A stretch of DNA of 64,000 nt from Dipteronia dyeriana (GCA_032871835.1 CM065295.1:23508501-23572500); one strand, 5' to 3'; shown: positions 24,030-34,655, counted from the first letter of the stretch. Notes: a model not told the origin generated them from the sequence alone. Numbers and translations are program-made.

Positions 24030-24910
24030 TATTATAGACCCAAAATAATTGCTCTTAGGCATGTAAAATCTTTCTTAGGTGTATTTAGGAGTCACGTCAT
24101 CAGTATTAGGGTTGATAAGAAGAAACTGAGCCTAAGAAGGTGAAGGCATAGGAATCCTTAAGTTAAGCCTATGAATAACTTTTAGGCCCATTTTGGATTT
24201 AATTTTGATTTAATCCATAGTCCCTAAACCCAAACTAATTCGTTCCTAGGCCTTTATAATCTTTCCTAGGCTCATGTACACATCACGCAGGAGTACACAT
24301 CACGCAGGAGTCCACATGTTTACTCGCCACATCATTATTATCAGGGCTAATAGGAAGGGACTAAGCCTAGGAAGTTTAAGGCCTAAGAATCGAGACTTTA
24401 AGCATGGGAATTGTTCCTAGGCATATGTGGATTAATTATCTCGATTTAATTATATTTTAAAAAAAAATCGGTTCCCCGAGGTGTTATTAAAAAGCAATGT
24501 GCACCCATCGGAATCGAGTTTGGTTGCGTAAATCAAATAGGGGAGATTGATTGAATCTAAACAAGTAAAATTTACAAGTTTTGAACAACTCTTAGGCATT
24601 TAAGGGTTTATGGTTTAAGGGGTTAGTTGTTATATCTACTGTAGTGGGTAGGGACGTACTTGTTCGACCGATAGATGATCTCAAAAATTAACGTACATAT
24701 TTTCATTGATTCCCCTTCATCATTGTACGATGCTGATCGTTGAGAATAGTGTCGGGTCCCATATTTTTGTCTTTGGTGGAAAACTGTATGGCCCGAGAAC
24801 ATTTCCTAGACCCATACTGATTCATTCCTATGCCTCTATATTCTTTGCTAGGCTCTTGTACATGTGTCATACAGGAGCCCACATGTTTACTTACCACATC
24901 ATCAGTTGGT
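24030..24910. repeat. CCTAGGC-rich imperfect repeats in MULE interior
   Basis: Three diverged copies, near 24040, 24230 and 24800, share 'cctaggc', 'tataatctttcctaggctc', 'catcacgcaggag' and 'acatgtttactcgccacatcat'. The middle copy has an exact 17-bp tandem duplication (24277-24293 and 24294-24310). No ORF is supported. The same CCTAGGC vocabulary recurs across the MULE interior. Confidence 0.7.
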
Positions 24911-25200
24911 AGTGGAATACAGATGGATTACAGTTTGGATCCCACTGCCACCAATTCTTCATCTTCTTCCTCTGTCAAACACGCAAACACATCTTCTTTT
25001 TCTTTGCTTCTTCTTCATATGTTCTAAAAGAAGATAACTTAGGGTTTTTTTAATATTTTTCATTGTGTATAGTGGTTGACACCAGCCTTCAGAAGGTTCT
25101 GTACATTAAAGCCATAACATAAACCCATTTTTTTTTGGAACCCAATTTCCTTCCTCACTTATCTTCGATTTATAGAGATCTGTAAACTCTGAGAACACCA

Positions 25201-25346
25201 ATGGGAAAGAATTCTGTTTACGTGATTTTCAAAGGAAGGAAAACAGGTGTTTAGTTCTTGGCCTGGATGTCATGAACAAGTATATGGTTTTCCAGTGGCA
25301 TCTTACAAGAAGTTTAACTCAGCTGATGAAGCATATAGACGATAAG
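25201..25346 (+). pseudogene. RNase H1 N-terminal / caulimovirus viroplasmin-like domain (broken)
   Basis: From an ATG at 25201 the plus strand encodes 'GKNSVYVIFKGRKTGV', then after a one-base frame change at about 25253, 'SWPGCHEQVYGFPVASYKKF' and 'NSADEAYRR' before a stop at 25343. This is the small hybrid-binding fold shared by eukaryotic RNase H1 N-termini and caulimovirus gene VI. A frame break and lack of any C-terminal RNase H show a remnant. It lies in the MULE interior, over 20 kb from the endogenous pararetrovirus, so I read it as part of the MULE or a captured host exon rather than viral. Confidence 0.65.
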
Positions 25347-25780
25347 TAGCCCTTCCGTACATCCAAGCCTTTCTTGACATCAATCTTCAATGAATGTTGC
25401 TGAGAAGGTATCTAAGTAGGGTGAAAGCAATGGATGTTGTTTTTATTTTTATTGGTGTTTATTTTGGGAGTTATAGTATACAAGATTGTTTGAAAGATCT
25501 TGTTTATTATGTTCTGCTGGTATGAGTAATAAAGTAATGTATATATTTGTTCTGTTTTATATGTGTTGATTGTAAATGTTATTTTTATTTTATTTCTTAT
25601 TATATGCTGGTATGACTAATGAAGGAATATAATGACAACATCTAAATTGTGTGAAGCATGTGAAAAAAAACCAATAACTTTCATTAACATGTTAGACTGT
25701 ACAACTGTGAAAAACAAACAAAACAAAACGTAATATTGAAATGTGTTTTTATGCAGTAGGCATATTCTGTTTGTTTTTGT

Positions 25781-26092
25781 TCAAGGTGATGGTAGAATGT
25801 TGAATTCCATCAACTTCTTCTGCATCTTTTCAACAAGTTGGTAGAGTCCACTGAGTTCGTTGTCCCTTACTTCAATCTCAATGGCTAAGTTGATGATTTC
25901 AGCTTCCAGATTCTGGAATCTCCCCATCAGAACAATATAATATTCACGTAGCCATTTCGAATTTTCACACTCCTTGACGACGGTCTCCTCAGCCATAGCA
26001 ACCCTTTCTTGCAACACTTCAAAAATAGCGTTTATCCTATGATTGTTCATGTCGTTTGCTTCCATCTCCATTTGTATGAATGAAGTGAACAA
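25781..26092 (-). CDS. Small coiled-coil ORF of unknown function
   Basis: A 103-codon minus-strand ORF inside the MULE. It is predicted to be largely helical, with a heptad-like stretch 'LEAEIINLAIEIEVRDNELS' and 'LYQLVEKMQKKLMEF', and with paired charges typical of coiled coils. I do not recognise the family. It lies about 770 bp downstream of the end of the Ulp1-like gene on the same strand. It could be a captured gene fragment or a genuine small element gene. Confidence 0.4.
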   Translation of the reverse strand: MFTSFIQMEMEANDMNNHRINAIFEVLQERVAMAEETVVKECENSKWLREYYIVLMGRFQNLEAEIINLAIEIEVRDNELSGLYQLVEKMQKKLMEFNILPSP

Positions 26093-26438
26093 ACAAATGA
26101 CTCAAGACTTTTGTGACCACTAAGTAACCCATATGGTTTTATAGTGGAACAAAGGGATGACCCATAACTCCTAAAATTGAACCATTGTAACATTTACATT
26201 TGAAATGAACCATTATGCCTTAATATTAAATTTTCACAGTTATTGGATGTATACATGAAGTAAGACATGAAGTAACAATGAAGTCGGCAACTGGGACCAT
26301 TGTTTATGAGCAAATGTGAATGAGTCTCTCGTTAAAGTCAAATTCATTGTGCCTATTAAATTTTCATAGTTATTGGATATATATATCAAGTACATCATAA
26401 ACAGGTGACTGGGACCATTGCTTATGACTACAAGTCCC

Positions 26439-26640
26439 CTAAGCCTAGGAACAAATCTCCAAGGCCTATATGACCTGTTTCAAGCCCTAACACAATTTTT
26501 CTAGGCCCAAAATACATTATAAACCGGTGGCTGAGACCATTGTTGTTGACTACAACTCTCCTAAGCATGGGAACAAAAACTCCAAAGCCTAGAAGACTTA
26601 TCCCAAGGCCTAACACAATTTTCCTAGGCCAAAAATACAT
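26439..26640. repeat. 20-bp-period minisatellite in two blocks
   Basis: Copies of a roughly 20-bp unit built on 'ccaaggcctaacacaatttt' begin near 26439, 26459, 26480 and 26501, and again near 26567, 26580, 26600 and 26621. The two blocks are themselves a direct repeat of about 120 bp ending in 'aaaatacatcataaac'. The unit is the same as at 27371-27550. Confidence 0.75.
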
Positions 26641-26861
26641 CATAAACATTTCATGCAAAACAATGAATGCAAAACATTCTTAGCATAAATACATCATCAT
26701 ATAAATATTCCCTGTAAAACATTCTCAATCTAAATACACGATTCCCAAGTTGTACATGATTCCCAAGCTATACAACTCTACTCTATGGGGAATTACAGAG
26801 TTAACTATTGCTAAAAATGTCAATTGCAATGGCCTGTACGAATGTTTTTGATATTCTTTTG

Positions 26862-27322
26862 TCAAAATATTGATTTCCATGGTGTTGGTACTTCAGCCAT
26901 AATCAACTCGGCATACTTAATTAAAAATGCACCACAACTGCTTCTGTAAGATGATGAGAAATGTATTATATAAGTTTCTTTAGGAAAGTAAAAAAAAGTA
27001 AATAACAAGTAAATAAATATATCAAATATATCCATCATCTTGTTGCGGAATGAGATCAATGTGCATGCTTTCAATTGTGATTGGGGTTGCATGAGGTTCC
27101 ATTTTCAGTTCTTGGCAGTAACCGACATGCTTCAACATTTATAGCAACATTTCGACCCCTCTGTTTGTTGACATCTCTGTATTCGACATTGGGATCGGCT
27201 TCAGTAAGTGCTATCACGCTACTAGGCAAGATCTGGCCAGTAAAACATACAGACGGGGATGGATATTGTTCCTCACCAGCGACAAATTTTTCCACCGAGT
27301 CATACATACAAGTACAAATCAT
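26862..27322 (-). pseudogene. Ulp1-like C48 cysteine protease C-terminus (MULE gene)
   Basis: Ulp1 proteases cleave SUMO-type conjugates; KI-type MULEs carry a diverged copy. On the minus strand one frame reads 'HIDLIPQQDDGY' near 27030-27070. After about 100 bp of AT-rich, intron-like DNA ending in TTACAG comes 'SSCGAFLIKYAELIMA' at about 26895-26942, then a stop at 26862. The Q upstream and C-G-x-F with 'YAE' downstream match the oxyanion Gln and catalytic Cys region of C48 peptidases. Upstream, 27100-27322 contains 'MYDS', the usual position of the strand after the His. The His and Asp of the triad were not identified with confidence. Confidence 0.6.
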
Positions 27323-27370
27323 TGAAATGAAAACATATGCATCACAATAACACTATTATTGTTTTGTTTT

Positions 27371-27550
27371 CAGGCATAAGAGAATTGCTCTCAGGCTAAT
27401 CAAAGTGTTCCCATGCCTAAGGGAATTGCTCCCAGGCCTGCCCAATTTATTCCAGGCCGACCAAATTGCTTCCAAGCCTACCATATTCTTTCTAGGCCTG
27501 ACACACTGTTTCAAGGCATAACAGATTTGTTCCCAAGCCTCAACATTATA
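27371..27550. repeat. 20-bp minisatellite, nine units
   Basis: Units begin at 27371, 27392, 27411, 27432, 27452, 27472, 27492, 27512 and 27533, a near-constant 20-bp spacing. The consensus is close to ccaggcctaacaaattgttt. It sits between the acidic linker and the Ulp1-like part of the MULE gene. Because 20 is not a multiple of three, it cannot keep a repeated peptide in frame, so it is more likely intronic. Confidence 0.85.
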
Positions 27551-27569
27551 CATGACATAACCATTACAT

Positions 27570-28020
27570 GAGCCACTTATAGATATACATAACAGAATCA
27601 GTATTATTTATAGAATGCACCTTATCCATCTGATCACCCTCGATTGCAGTAGACCTAACACCCTTAACACCCTTAACACCAGCCTCATCATCCTCATCAT
27701 CCTCACCACCCTTACCAACAGCCACATCCTCCTCACCAACAATCTCGTCCTCACCAATAACCTTATCTTCACCGACATCCTCATTACCAACAAAATCATC
27801 TTCACCAACATCCTTATAACCAACAGCCTCATCATCATCACCCTTATAACCAAAACATCATTGCCAACACTCTTATCATCTTTCTCATCATCAGCCTCAT
27901 TAGCAACACTCTTATCATTTTGTTTACCAAAAACCTCCTTAACAATAGCCTCTTCACCAATACCCTTATCACTAACAACCTCATCATCTTGGTCAGCCTC
28001 ATCATCATGTTAACCACCCT
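27570..28020 (-). pseudogene. Acidic repeat linker of the MULE DUF1985-Ulp1 gene
   Basis: One minus-strand frame reads an acidic repeat ('DVGEDDFVGNEDVGED', 'VIGEDEIVGEEDVAVGK', 'GGEDDEDDEAGVKGVKG'). A second frame upstream reads 'DDEADQDDEVVSDKGIGEE'. A single frame change near 27850 joins them. Asp/Glu-rich linkers between DUF1985 and the Ulp1 domain are common in this gene family. The plus-strand ORF at the same place is a Ser/Thr/Leu-rich shadow. Confidence 0.6.
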
Positions 28021-28326
28021 TCTACATATCAACATCAATAAATAAATGAGAAACTATTATAATATAAAAGTATTAATAATATAATTTTTGACAACTTTTT
28101 ATCTAACCTTTATGTCTTTTCTAATTTTTACAAATTCTCTTGTACATAAGGCAATGATACGTTTCTCGGATGCAAGCATAGCAGCAAATAGTTATGGGAT
28201 TGTGAATGGCACATGAATTATGCAATAATTCATACAATACATACAAGAATAACATACTACAAGTCTAAAACCAAATAGTGTAGATGCAACAATACCTTAG
28301 ATTTTCCATTGGAGAATAGACGATTT

Positions 28327-28554
28327 TTAGAAGGGGGAATATTCTCCTAAAAATATGCTTCTATTTCTCCCTATAGAGCATCCTATCACTTTCAAAACAG
28401 GAGTGCCAATCCCATCACTATCATTGCCGGTCTGATAATCATCAACTGTATCCTCATAACCAAGGTCTTGTTCCTCTTCACTTGTATGTAGACCAAGAAC
28501 CAATTTCTCCCTCTTTTTTTCAATTAATAGCTCACAAATGTATTTGAGGTTCAA
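28327..28554 (-). pseudogene. Probable exon of the MULE gene between DUF1985 and linker
   Basis: A 75-codon minus-strand frame with an acidic centre ('TSEEEQDLGYEDTVDDYQTG'). I do not recognise a fold. It is placed in this gene because it shares strand, order and acidic composition with the linker downstream and follows the DUF1985 exon upstream. Confidence 0.4.
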
Positions 28555-28699
28555 TGATTTGAACTAATATGTTCCCTTTTAACAAGTTTCAACTTTCCAG
28601 GGGAATAAATCCATCTTCATATCAAGAACAAACACTTGTTAGCGAATTTCTACAAATAATTAACTAAAAAAAAATGGTCATTAAGTACACACTGATGCA

Positions 28700-29732
28700 T
28701 TGAATTTGGATTCAATGTATGAAATCCTTGCAGTAAGTTCTCATCTAGTGAACCAAGGATAACTCATACCAATTCTCTTTTCCGCGTTATTATCAAGATG
28801 AATTATCCTCTCCAGAGCATATACCTATACAATTTAAACTAACAAATATCAATCAATGTTTTTCAATCCAACAAAGTATAATACGAGAAACACTAAAAAA
28901 AAGTTTGATAATATGCTATATATTTCTAAAACTTACCTAACGTACTAGAGGGAATCCGGACAAATTGTATGTGTAATACTTTGATTTCTTTTCCTTCTCT
29001 TCTCTCCCTTTCTCTTTCCCTTTCCCTTTCTCTTTATTCTTTGTTTCACCCCTCAATTGAGACAGCCTTTTGTTTAGTACACCATTCAAAAAATGTTGTG
29101 TTAAGCTGAAGATGTATGAACCCCATGAAAACTTTTTGAATTCTTCTTCATTTTCAACTACTAAGAATAGCCACCCAAAGATGGCTATGGTCCGCCCGAC
29201 ATTAATGCCAAAGAATTGGCTCACCATATATATACTCAACATTTTGTATGCATCTTGACTCTGTTCGGACGACAGTTTGCTCAATGTGACGTACAATACC
29301 TCTGCAGTTGGCCTTTCCCTTTTGAAAATTCTGTTAAGTATCGAATCTTTTGGATCTTCGTTGTTGTTAGCAAAACCTTTAGGAAACCGTCTCATTTTCA
29401 AGCCGCTGCATAAACAAAATTCTTCTTGGTCGAACCGGGCTTTCGACTTCCCAAACTCGGACCACATCTCATATTCTCTCTGTTTTTTCGGGTGAATGAT
29501 TTCTCTTTTTTAAAATATTATGTATCAGTTGTCCGTACAGTGTCAATGGTTCTTTCAACTCCAAATATATGTCAAAAGGGCCCTCCTTGAATTTTTTCTC
29601 CAACCCAAATTTGTTTAGCACTGACTTCAACTCTGTAATCATACACTTTTTGCTTCCGCTGTTAACTCTAACGAGAACCCAACTCTCATGGTCTGGGAAC
29701 CGCCATAAGTCTGCATTCACATTTTTCGGCAT
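28700..29732 (-). pseudogene. DUF1985 domain of a KI-type MULE gene, with intron
   Basis: The minus strand encodes 'NADLWRFPDHESWVLVRVNS' (29469-29732), then after a frame change in an A/T run near 29505, 'EFGKSKARFDQEEFCLCSGL', 'RRFPKGF', 'EVLYVTLSKLSSEQSQDAYK' and 'EEFKKFSWGSYIFSLTQHFL', ending in a basic tract. The order is diagnostic of DUF1985, found in plant transposon proteins with Ulp1 domains. A consensus intron follows: donor GTAAGT at 28936-28931, acceptor AG at 28826-28825 (112 bp), then 'VYALERIIHLDNNAEKRIG'. The codon before the donor is TAG, probably from CAG. The gene therefore has a frame break and a nonsense codon. Confidence 0.75.
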
Positions 29733-29759
29733 CTAAACAATTAAAACAAAAGTAAAACA

Positions 29760-30075
29760 TCAGTCCCAAGCTTACAAAAATATCTCTTAGGCTCAAATTT
29801 ATGAATGTATCAACATTCTCAGGCTCAACAACAGTACTAAGCTTATGAAAATATTCAAATACTCATAGGCCATGAATGCATCAGACCCAGGTTTATGAAA
29901 TTAAGTTCTAGGCTTAAAATTAAAAATGTTACATCATTCCCAGGCTCAAAATCTGTACCAGGCATTTATAGCAAAAACATCAGTCTCATGCTGAAAATTA
30001 TAATTGTATCATCAGTCTTAAGCTCAAAATCACTACTAGGATTATCAAAACCATTCATAGAAACATCAGCCTTAT
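29760..30075. repeat. Degenerate 'aggctca' repeats in MULE 5' part
   Basis: Variants of 'taggctcaaaattatgaatgtatca' recur about every 30-60 bp (for example near 29788, 29818, 29912, 29950, 30010). They use the same AGGC(C/T) vocabulary as the 20-bp minisatellites of this MULE. No ORF is supported. Confidence 0.55.
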
Positions 30076-30430
30076 AGGCATCATCCATCCCTCAGCCCTA
30101 CAGTTATGAGAATCGTTCATAGCCTAAACATATGCATTCACCATTACATGCAACATCAGTCATTTGCTCTGCAAATGTTTTTCTTTCTTCCCTCCCATTA
30201 TAAATATCTAGTGTAGTTCACAACAATCAAACAAACAGAAGAACAATCTAGAACACAAACAATAACAATGTACTCCAATATTCATCCCAAAACACAAATA
30301 GTAACAGACTCGAATATCATCCTAAAACACAAAGAATAAAAAACTCCAATAAAAATACAGAAATTTGAATAAATTAGTACCTTTAAATTGATTTACATTT
30401 TTCTAGGTTTTGGTGCTTCGTTAAATAGCA

Positions 30431-30690
30431 ATGGTGTCGACGATGGTGATGATGATGACAATGATGACCAGGAAAATGATGAGTTCTTCTTCTCCTTCCT
30501 CTCTCTATTTCTCGTTTGTTGTTGTTTGGGCTTGTGTATCGTCTAGGGTTTGGTTGCTCGGTTCTATGCTGATGTCGACTATGACGGTTTCGATGACAAT
30601 AATGACGATGATGACAATGAAGACCTTCTGCTTTCTCCTTCCGAGCATTGAACCGTTTGAATTAAAATGGTTTTGGTGTTGTTAATCGAA
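30431..30690. repeat. (GAT/GAC)n-rich stretch near MULE right end
   Basis: Two clusters of GATGATGAC-type triplets (about 30440-30480 and 30590-30625). The plus-strand Met/Thr-rich ORF is a by-product. On the minus strand this would lie in the 5' leader or first exon of the DUF1985 gene; I cannot decide which. Confidence 0.5.
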
Positions 30691-30699
30691 GTTTTGTTT

Positions 30700-30945
30700 G
30701 AAATAAAAGGGCAATTTAGTCATTTTGTGGGAAATCAGATTCGGAAGGGTAATTTAGTCCACTTGATCAGGTTTTATTTATTCTAAAATTTAAGGAGGGT
30801 ATTTAGGGGATTTCAACAACAGAGCCTCTTAAGGGCATAGTAGTAAATGGGGTTGGCAAAGCGATTATATATGCAAAAAAAAAATTCCAAGGGGCTATTT
30901 TCTAGAAAATGAATGTTGTGAAAGGCTATTTCCAATAATTTCCAC
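30700..30945 (-). mobile_element. MULE right terminal region
   Basis: Read inward from the right (minus strand), the end is GGAAATTATTGGAAATAGCC, followed by 'ctagaaaatagcccc' and 'actaaattacccttccg' type sentences. Such strings of 'ggcaatttagtcatttt' are typical of plant MULE terminal inverted repeats. The left terminus is not in this window segment (copia-B abuts at 23550), so a paired TIR and the 9-bp target duplication could not be checked. Confidence 0.65.
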
Positions 30946-31011
30946 TTTTTCTTTTCCTACGTTAAATATCTACAAGCTTCATTTATTCATCCAATATTTT
31001 GTTTTGTGCAG

Positions 31012-31068
31012 GATTTGGATGGTAGGTCTATTCGAGTCTCTGTTGCAGAAGCTAAGCCAAGGTGTTAA
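31012..31068 (+). pseudogene. Terminal exon of an RRM (RNA-binding) protein gene, fragment
   Basis: A canonical acceptor (TTTTGTGCAG ending at 31011) is followed by 19 codons reading 'DLDGRSIRVSVAEAKPRC' and TAA (31066-31068). This is the last beta strand of an RNA recognition motif as in chloroplast ribonucleoproteins, with the tail normally found at the end of such genes. No upstream exon is seen. It lies 66 bp outside the MULE terminus, so the MULE may have inserted into the last intron of a host gene, or the exon is an old captured piece. Confidence 0.6.
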
Positions 31069-31133
31069 TTTTGAGCTTTGTATGTTTCTTAACTCTACCT
31101 CAAGCCACATGAGAAAACTTCATTATGGTTTGG

Positions 31134-32370
31134 ACTTGTAAGTTCCTCGGTTTTTGATTGGCTCATTTCGTTGACAACCGTATTTGGGGATTAATATGTA
31201 AGGGTAGTTTAGGTCATCATTGTTCAAGACCTAGTTCAAGCTTCAAAAGGTAAAATCACTTGCTTAACTTTTATTGAAGAGATAATAGTGCACATATGCA
31301 TGCCTTGATCATCATGCATTAATTTTTAATTACTTTCTTGTGTGCCTTATTTGTTATATCTCTTGCTTGGTTGTTTTATGCATTCAGTTTGCTGTTAAAA
31401 GAGTTTTTTCCTCTTAACCGCGATCTAGACCACTCCCCTTGCATTACCTCCATCGCGGTCTACATAACTGTGTTTACCAAAGGTTGCACGCTATTGGTAT
31501 CGCGGTCTATGCACTTGCATGCATAGTGGTCTACAGAGCGGTGTTGTCCAGGTGATACACTATTCCTTGTGCCGTGGTTAGGACACTTACCTGTACCGCG
31601 GTCCAACCAACAGTCCTAACAGGTTTTGTCTGCCTTTTGTCCAAAACGACATCACTTCATGTAGGGCGCCATATATATATGTTCTTTTCTCCTCTCTTTG
31701 GTTTTGGGGAGTCTAAGAAGCCATTTTTAAGAGACCAAGCATTTCTAGAGAGAGAGCTCCCAAGAACTCATTTTGACTCAACCAACCTTCAATCCATGAG
31801 CATCTAGCATCTTCTTGCATATTTCAAGCATGGATTTCTCTTGTTTTAATTGACTAGGTAATCTCTACATGCCCTAGAACTTGTTGTTTTATTACTAGGC
31901 CATGTTTACCTAGGAATAGCATTTATTGCTTATTGAATGTATGCCTTTATGTTTAATTGCATTTACAACATGTTTGGGTTGTTGATTGTTGGTTGAGATG
32001 TTTGTTTTGTGATAGCTAGCATTTAGGACGATTTTACCCTTCTAGCTAAATCTTTATGCTTTGCATTTAGATATTGTTTAGGGCTAATTGATTGTATGTG
32101 TTAATTGCATTGATTGTTCCTTGCCATGTTCATGACAACTTTTATTGATTGGCTTTTATTTGATAACTAGGTATTAGTCTCTCATAACTATATCTAGTTA
32201 GGTCTTCTTGCACTTGGATTTAGACATTAATATTTAGGAATTGCATTTATTGACATCTTTGAATTCCTAGATAAGAATTTAGTGTAATCTATCACTACTT
32301 ACATGTTTGAATATTTCATCATATTCACATATGTTGTTTTGACTCTTCATTGAGGTTAAGTCTTGTGACT
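31134..32370 (+). repeat. Family D repeat, right copy
   Basis: Inverted partner of 1-1366. Shared blocks in reverse order include 'ttcgttgacaacc', 'gaccgcggt' boxes, 'cctagaacttgt', 'atttagatattgtttaggg' and 'gactcttcattgaggttaag'. No coding potential. After 32370 the sequence continues without a partner in the window, up to the CACTA insertion at 32486. Confidence 0.7.
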
Positions 32371-32485
32371 AATTGGTTAGTGCACAAGCATGTTGATCAA
32401 GAATCGCTATTAAGGCCTTTTGGGTAGAGTGAAATGGTTAGTAACTGGAGGGTGTGACGAGAGGTCAACCTAGGTTATAAACTTT

Positions 32486-34014
32486 CACCACAAGAAAAAA
32501 GATGTTTTATGATTGGGAAAAACCGTCAAAAATGATTGTTCACGACGGTTAAAAAACATCATTAATCTCAGTGTCAAGAACAATTTCTTGACACTTTTAA
32601 AAGCATCATAATTTTATGACGTTTAAAAATATCATTATTTTATGACGTTATTTGACGTCATAAATTTATGATGGCTATAGATTATCATAAACTTACTTTT
32701 TTATATATAAAAAAAGATATAATAAAAATTATCATAAATTTAATTATTTAGAAAATAATAATTAATTTCATAATTTAAATAATAATAATAATTTTTATTA
32801 TATTTATAAGTAGTAAATAAATATAACATAATATAATATAATTGTACATTACTAATACAAAAACATTCACCAACAAGAACTATCAAAATAATCTGTAATT
32901 TCATTTATGCTCAACAAAATTTTCATTACGTATATTCTTAAAGAACATAAATATTTTTACATATTCTTCTACTTACATGTATGAAATAAACTATTCTATT
33001 TGTGCATTTCCCTCCAAGGTATCAACATGTTCTCCTTTCAAGATCTACAAATTAGTTGTTATCCTTGCAAGATTTTTCTTTTTGCTAGATGCAACACAAG
33101 TAATTAATCCGCAAAAGATAAATCAAGTTTTCGATTACAATATTTTCAAAATGACTATAAAATCAAGTAAACTAACATGAATATAGAATATATATATATA
33201 TAGTCTTTTTTCTTTTTGATATATTCATGATATTGTCTTGAAAAAAAAAATATGTTTGTTTAAAAAAAAAACTCACTCAAAAGATAACTCCTTGTCGAGA
33301 ATCACGGTGTGTTGACGATTTGTGTTGTGTGTGATGATGTGGTGATGGAAATCCGCAATATCGAAGGGCTTGATGATGAAATCCGACAACTTTAGATGGT
33401 GTGGTGACAAATCCGACAGCTTTGGACGTCGTGACCATAAAATCTTGTGCCATTGACGAAGATGTTTGGAAACATAAAAGAGTAGTTATGAAGTTTCAAG
33501 TGCAGAACATATTTTTGATAGAAATTGCATCATATAACAATGGAGAGCAAAAGAGAGGCTGCTGTGAAAAGAATAATAATTAAGGTCAGGTTTGTGATCT
33601 ATTTATATAAGAGAAAAGATTGTGTGCACTCATGAGTATGGTTCACATTTCAATAATTTTTTTATATATAAATATAGAATAAATACTAAATTTATTTTTC
33701 TTTCTTTTTTTAAAATTATTAACAACGTAATACGATTTTAAATATTAACTTTTTTATGGTTTATAAATATTAATTGTTCTTGATGGTTTTTAAATATCGA
33801 CCTCTCTTGATAGTTTTAAAACGTCAACAGTCATTAATGGTTTTTTAAACCATCAACATTGAATGATGCTATTTACGAGTGTCATTAAGTCTTGATGCTT
33901 TTTAAAACCATCGCATTCTTATGATGGTTTTTAAAAACCATCAAAGAGGGTTAATGGTACGTTGAAAAAAAATGTCATAAATAAGTGTCATAAAAATTCA
34001 TATTTCTAGTAGTG
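32486..34014. mobile_element. Non-autonomous CACTA (En/Spm-type) element, 1529 bp
   Basis: The left end reads CACCACAAGAAAA and the right end, inverted, CACTACTAGAAAT: 10 of 13 positions match and both fit the CACTA terminus. A 3-bp duplication TTT flanks it (32483-32485 and 34015-34017), the size expected for CACTA. Subterminal DNA is full of short repeats of the 'aaaaccatca' and 'tatgacgtttaaaaa' type, as needed for transposase binding. There is no transposase ORF; frames inside (for example 32977-33180) have no family features. Confidence 0.85.
33922..33943. repeat. Perfect 22-nt palindrome in CACTA subterminal region
   Basis: TGATGGTTTTT is followed at once by its exact reverse complement. 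Related half-sites ('aaaaccatc', 'gatggtttt') lie at 33835-33855 and 33905-33915. Likely a transposase-binding repeat pair; function inferred from position only. Confidence 0.8.
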
Positions 34015-34017
34015 TTT

Positions 34018-34655
34018 CATTCAATAGTGAATTTGAGAATTGTGTGTGGCGCACATATCAGTCTGTGGTTTTTTTTCCCTTGTCGAAGGGTTTCCAGGTA
34101 TATATCGTGTGTTTTTATTTTCTTAAGCATAATTAGTTTAATTGTATGCTTGTTTATTTGGGGTAATTTTTGTTGATATTGATTAATCGTAAAATCGGTA
34201 ATTGATTCTATTAAAAACCTATTCACCCCTAGGTGTATTAGACACACATGTTTTAATAGGGAATTTTTAGGACCAATTTGCAAATATCTGTTATAGGGGT
34301 CTGAAAAATGAGGAGCCGCTATGATTTGCACCAATTTTCAAGTTACATTACGGTGAGTTGATCTTTTGTTACATTCCCATCTAGATGAACCTGAGCTAAA
34401 ATGTGTTACAACTTTTTAATGCATGTTCTGAATACAGGGACTCTAATAAGAAACAAATATGTATTCTAATAATATTTGACGCTGTTTGATAGAGTTCGTG
34501 TATGAAGTATTAAACAATTTGTCTCCCTAAAAATTTTCTACTAGTAAGATTTTACGATTGTTGAATGAAATTTGTGAAATTTATCCAGAAAACTTGCTCA
34601 GATTTGTTTAGTATTCCAGCAGGGCATTCCAGGTTTCTTGACTGCATGAGCAATG

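Noticed and set aside
25201..25346. Viroplasmin-like domain as a third piece of the endogenous virus
   Set aside because: It is more than 20 kb away inside a MULE, with no other viral sequence nearby; the fold is also part of cellular RNase H1.
27615..28013. 132-codon plus-strand Leu/Thr/Ser-rich ORF
   Set aside because: Shadow of the minus-strand acidic linker; triplet-like repeat DNA keeps all frames open.
30431..30685. Met/Thr-rich plus-strand ORF
   Set aside because: Driven by GATGAC triplet repeats; composition is not that of a real protein.
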